Shown: positions 62,884 to 64,000 of the stretch, one piece after another
Layout of the letters: each line of letters starts with the position of its first letter
How positions within the stretch are numbered: position 1 is the stretch's first letter
NCBI RefSeq assembly: GCF_000717185.1
Contig: NZ_JNYE01000015.1
Coordinates: 1 to 64,000, forward strand
Direction: 5' to 3'
Source of the DNA: Kitasatospora phosalacinea
GTDB lineage: Bacteria > Actinomycetota > Actinomycetes > Streptomycetales > Streptomycetaceae
DNA: 64,000 nucleotides
Program-made: the position numbers and the translations under genes
Notes under the pieces: model-generated
Told to the model about the DNA's origin: nothing
Databases searched by the model: none
The model's input: only the letters and a program-made list of their open reading frames with translations

Positions 62884-64000
62884 ATGATCTGCCCGCACTG
62901 CCGCCTCAACCGCCGACAGCGGGAGCGTGGCAACCACACCTGTTCGCACTGCCGGAAGGTGTTCGCGCTCGACCCGAAGGTCGATCCGGGGCGCCTGCAC
63001 GACCTGAAGTTCCGCGAGCTGGTGGCGAAGTCCGCCCCCGGCGGGCTGCGGATCACCGTCGAGCAGCTGTACTGGACCAACGAGCGCCGCCTGTACCGTT
63101 TCCCGACCGGGCTGCAGCGGCGCGGCAGCACGGTGACCGGGGTGGTGCTGGCGGTGGCCACGCTCTTCGTCGCCGCGCTGTCCGTCGCCATCGGCGGCCT
63201 CGCCTGCCTGCTGCTCGATCCGCTCGCGCTGCTCTGCGGCGTGCAGTCCTACCGGCAGTTCCGGAACTCCGGCCGCTACCACCCGCCACAGCCGTTCCGG
63301 CACTGGATCCGGCTCCCCGACTTCGAGCGACGGGTGGTGGCCCGCTGGCGCCAGGTGTACGGGGCGCTGCCGGACGGGGTGGTGGACGGCGGCCCGTCCG
63401 CGGCCGCCTTCGCCCGGCCGAAGGACCCCCGGGTCGTGGTGCTGTGCGAACTGCCGGGCGTGGTCGCGTTCCTGCGCGCCAACGGCTTCGCCGAGCGCCA
63501 CCGGGCGCTGCTGCTGCAGCAGCCGGACCAGATCCCGCCCGGGCTGCCCGTGGTGCTGGTGCGCGACCTGTCGCTGGACGCGCTGGTCCGGGCGGTGGAG
63601 CTGCGCGCGAGGTTCGCGGGCCACCGGGTGGTGGACTGCGGGCTGCTGCCGCGCTCCGTCGAGCTGCCCGCGCGGATGGTCCGGCTGCGCGACACGAGCA
63701 GGTTGTGGCAGGAGCCGTCCGCGGCCCTGGCCGCCTCCCCGGCGTGGCGGCGCCTGCCGGAGCAGGAGCGGGAGTGGCTGTGCGGCGGCTGGTCCTCGCC
63801 GCTGATCGCCCTGCCGCCGGTGAAGCTGATGAACATGCTGGACAAGGCCGTCGGACGGGCCCTGGCCGCCCCGCCCGTCGCACCCCCCGTCGCGCTGACG
63901 AAGGCGGGGGCCGAGCCCGAGAGCGCGGCCGAGACCCGGCGGCGGGCCGAGCGGATCGGCTTCCTCACCTGGCCGCAGGCCGTCCCCGCCCCGCGCGCCG
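62884..64000 (+). CDS. Zinc-ribbon membrane protein, incomplete at the right edge
   Basis: At least 372 residues from ATG 62884 behind GGGAGGA; the frame is still open at the window end. An N-terminal zinc ribbon (CPHC ... CSHC, residues 3-23) is followed by a charged stretch, two hydrophobic spans (VTGVVLAVATLFVAALSVAIGGLACLLLDPLALLCGV, about 83-120) and a cytosolic region with DPRVVVLCELPGVVAFLRANGF and VVLVRDLSLDALVRAVELRARFAGHRVVDCG. I do not recognise the family. Confidence 0.8.
   Translation, partial: MICPHCRLNRRQRERGNHTCSHCRKVFALDPKVDPGRLHDLKFRELVAKSAPGGLRITVEQLYWTNERRLYRFPTGLQRRGSTVTGVVLAVATLFVAALSVAIGGLACLLLDPLALLCGVQSYRQFRNSGRYHPPQPFRHWIRLPDFERRVVARWRQVYGALPDGVVDGGPSAAAFARPKDPRVVVLCELPGVVAFLRANGFAERHRALLLQQPDQIPPGLPVVLVRDLSLDALVRAVELRARFAGHRVVDCGLLPRSVELPARMVRLRDTSRLWQEPSAALAASPAWRRLPEQEREWLCGGWSSPLIALPPVKLMNMLDKAVGRALAAPPVAPPVALTKAGAEPESAAETRRRAERIGFLTWPQAVPAPRA

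Overview
The window is chromosomal DNA of a high-GC actinomycete. Coding codons end overwhelmingly in G or C, GTG and TTG starts are common, and several genes look leaderless (a TANNNT box 6-7 nt before the start codon). DUF6299, DUF1918, DUF6629, a MurT/GatD pair and many TetR/MarR/HxlR regulators all point to Streptomycetaceae (Streptomyces or Kitasatospora). I cannot decide the genus from sequence alone. Most of the window is ordinary chromosome: densely packed genes, convergent pairs separated by perfect GC hairpins, and divergent regulator/transporter pairs with readable operators.

Left edge (1-7.4 kb): the end of an ISL3-like insertion sequence, a large secreted GH8 enzyme with carbohydrate-binding modules, then about 1.7 kb of decayed DNA with a GH1 beta-glucosidase remnant and an IS5-like relic. 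Palindromes of the type reported upstream of actinomycete xylanase genes lie in the GH8 upstream region. Two odd small genes follow (a possible tandem ribbon-helix-helix protein and a duplicated ribosome-hibernation-factor C-terminal domain that has lost its stop codon), then corA.

7.4-25.3 kb: a fused FAD/Fe-S dehydrogenase coupled to a HEAT-repeat protein, an F420-type oxidoreductase divergent from a MarR regulator, a GH16-like protein, asparagine synthetase, CbiZ cobinamide amidohydrolase divergent from a TetR, DedA, and a leftward block (MarR, PIG-L deacetylase, F420-NADP reductase-like, Rieske oxygenase). The block ends with a multidrug MFS pump and its divergent TetR, which share paired operators.

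25.5-44.8 kb: an HxlR-peroxiredoxin fusion divergent from an MFS exporter with a perfect 25-bp palindrome between them, a lipoprotein deacetylase, a ChaA antiporter, a carbonic anhydrase/SulP bicarbonate-uptake pair, glmS, a cysteine-rich secreted protein with an HELGH motif, a PLP decarboxylase, a membrane-ACT-GNAT fusion, murT-gatD (GatD has a 111-residue Gln-rich extension) and pfkA.

44.9-64 kb: D-lactate dehydrogenase, CtaG, DUF2254, MarR and XRE/cupin regulators, an alpha/beta hydrolase, an APH-like kinase, a methyltransferase, a PheS-like stand-alone ligase (SrmL type) preceded by a leaderless mini-ORF and hairpin and followed by a mini-ORF with a strong ribosome-binding site, a GNAT, a dying ArsR gene with intact operators, a Clp-N/HTH protein with a strong operator-promoter, a secreted sphingomyelinase-like enzyme, an AraC-VOC operon, tRNA-Cys, succinate-semialdehyde dehydrogenase, and small membrane, cupin and zinc-ribbon proteins.

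The best candidates for something new are the srmL locus, the HxlR-peroxiredoxin switch, the Gln-rich GatD and the HELGH cysteine-rich secreted protein.
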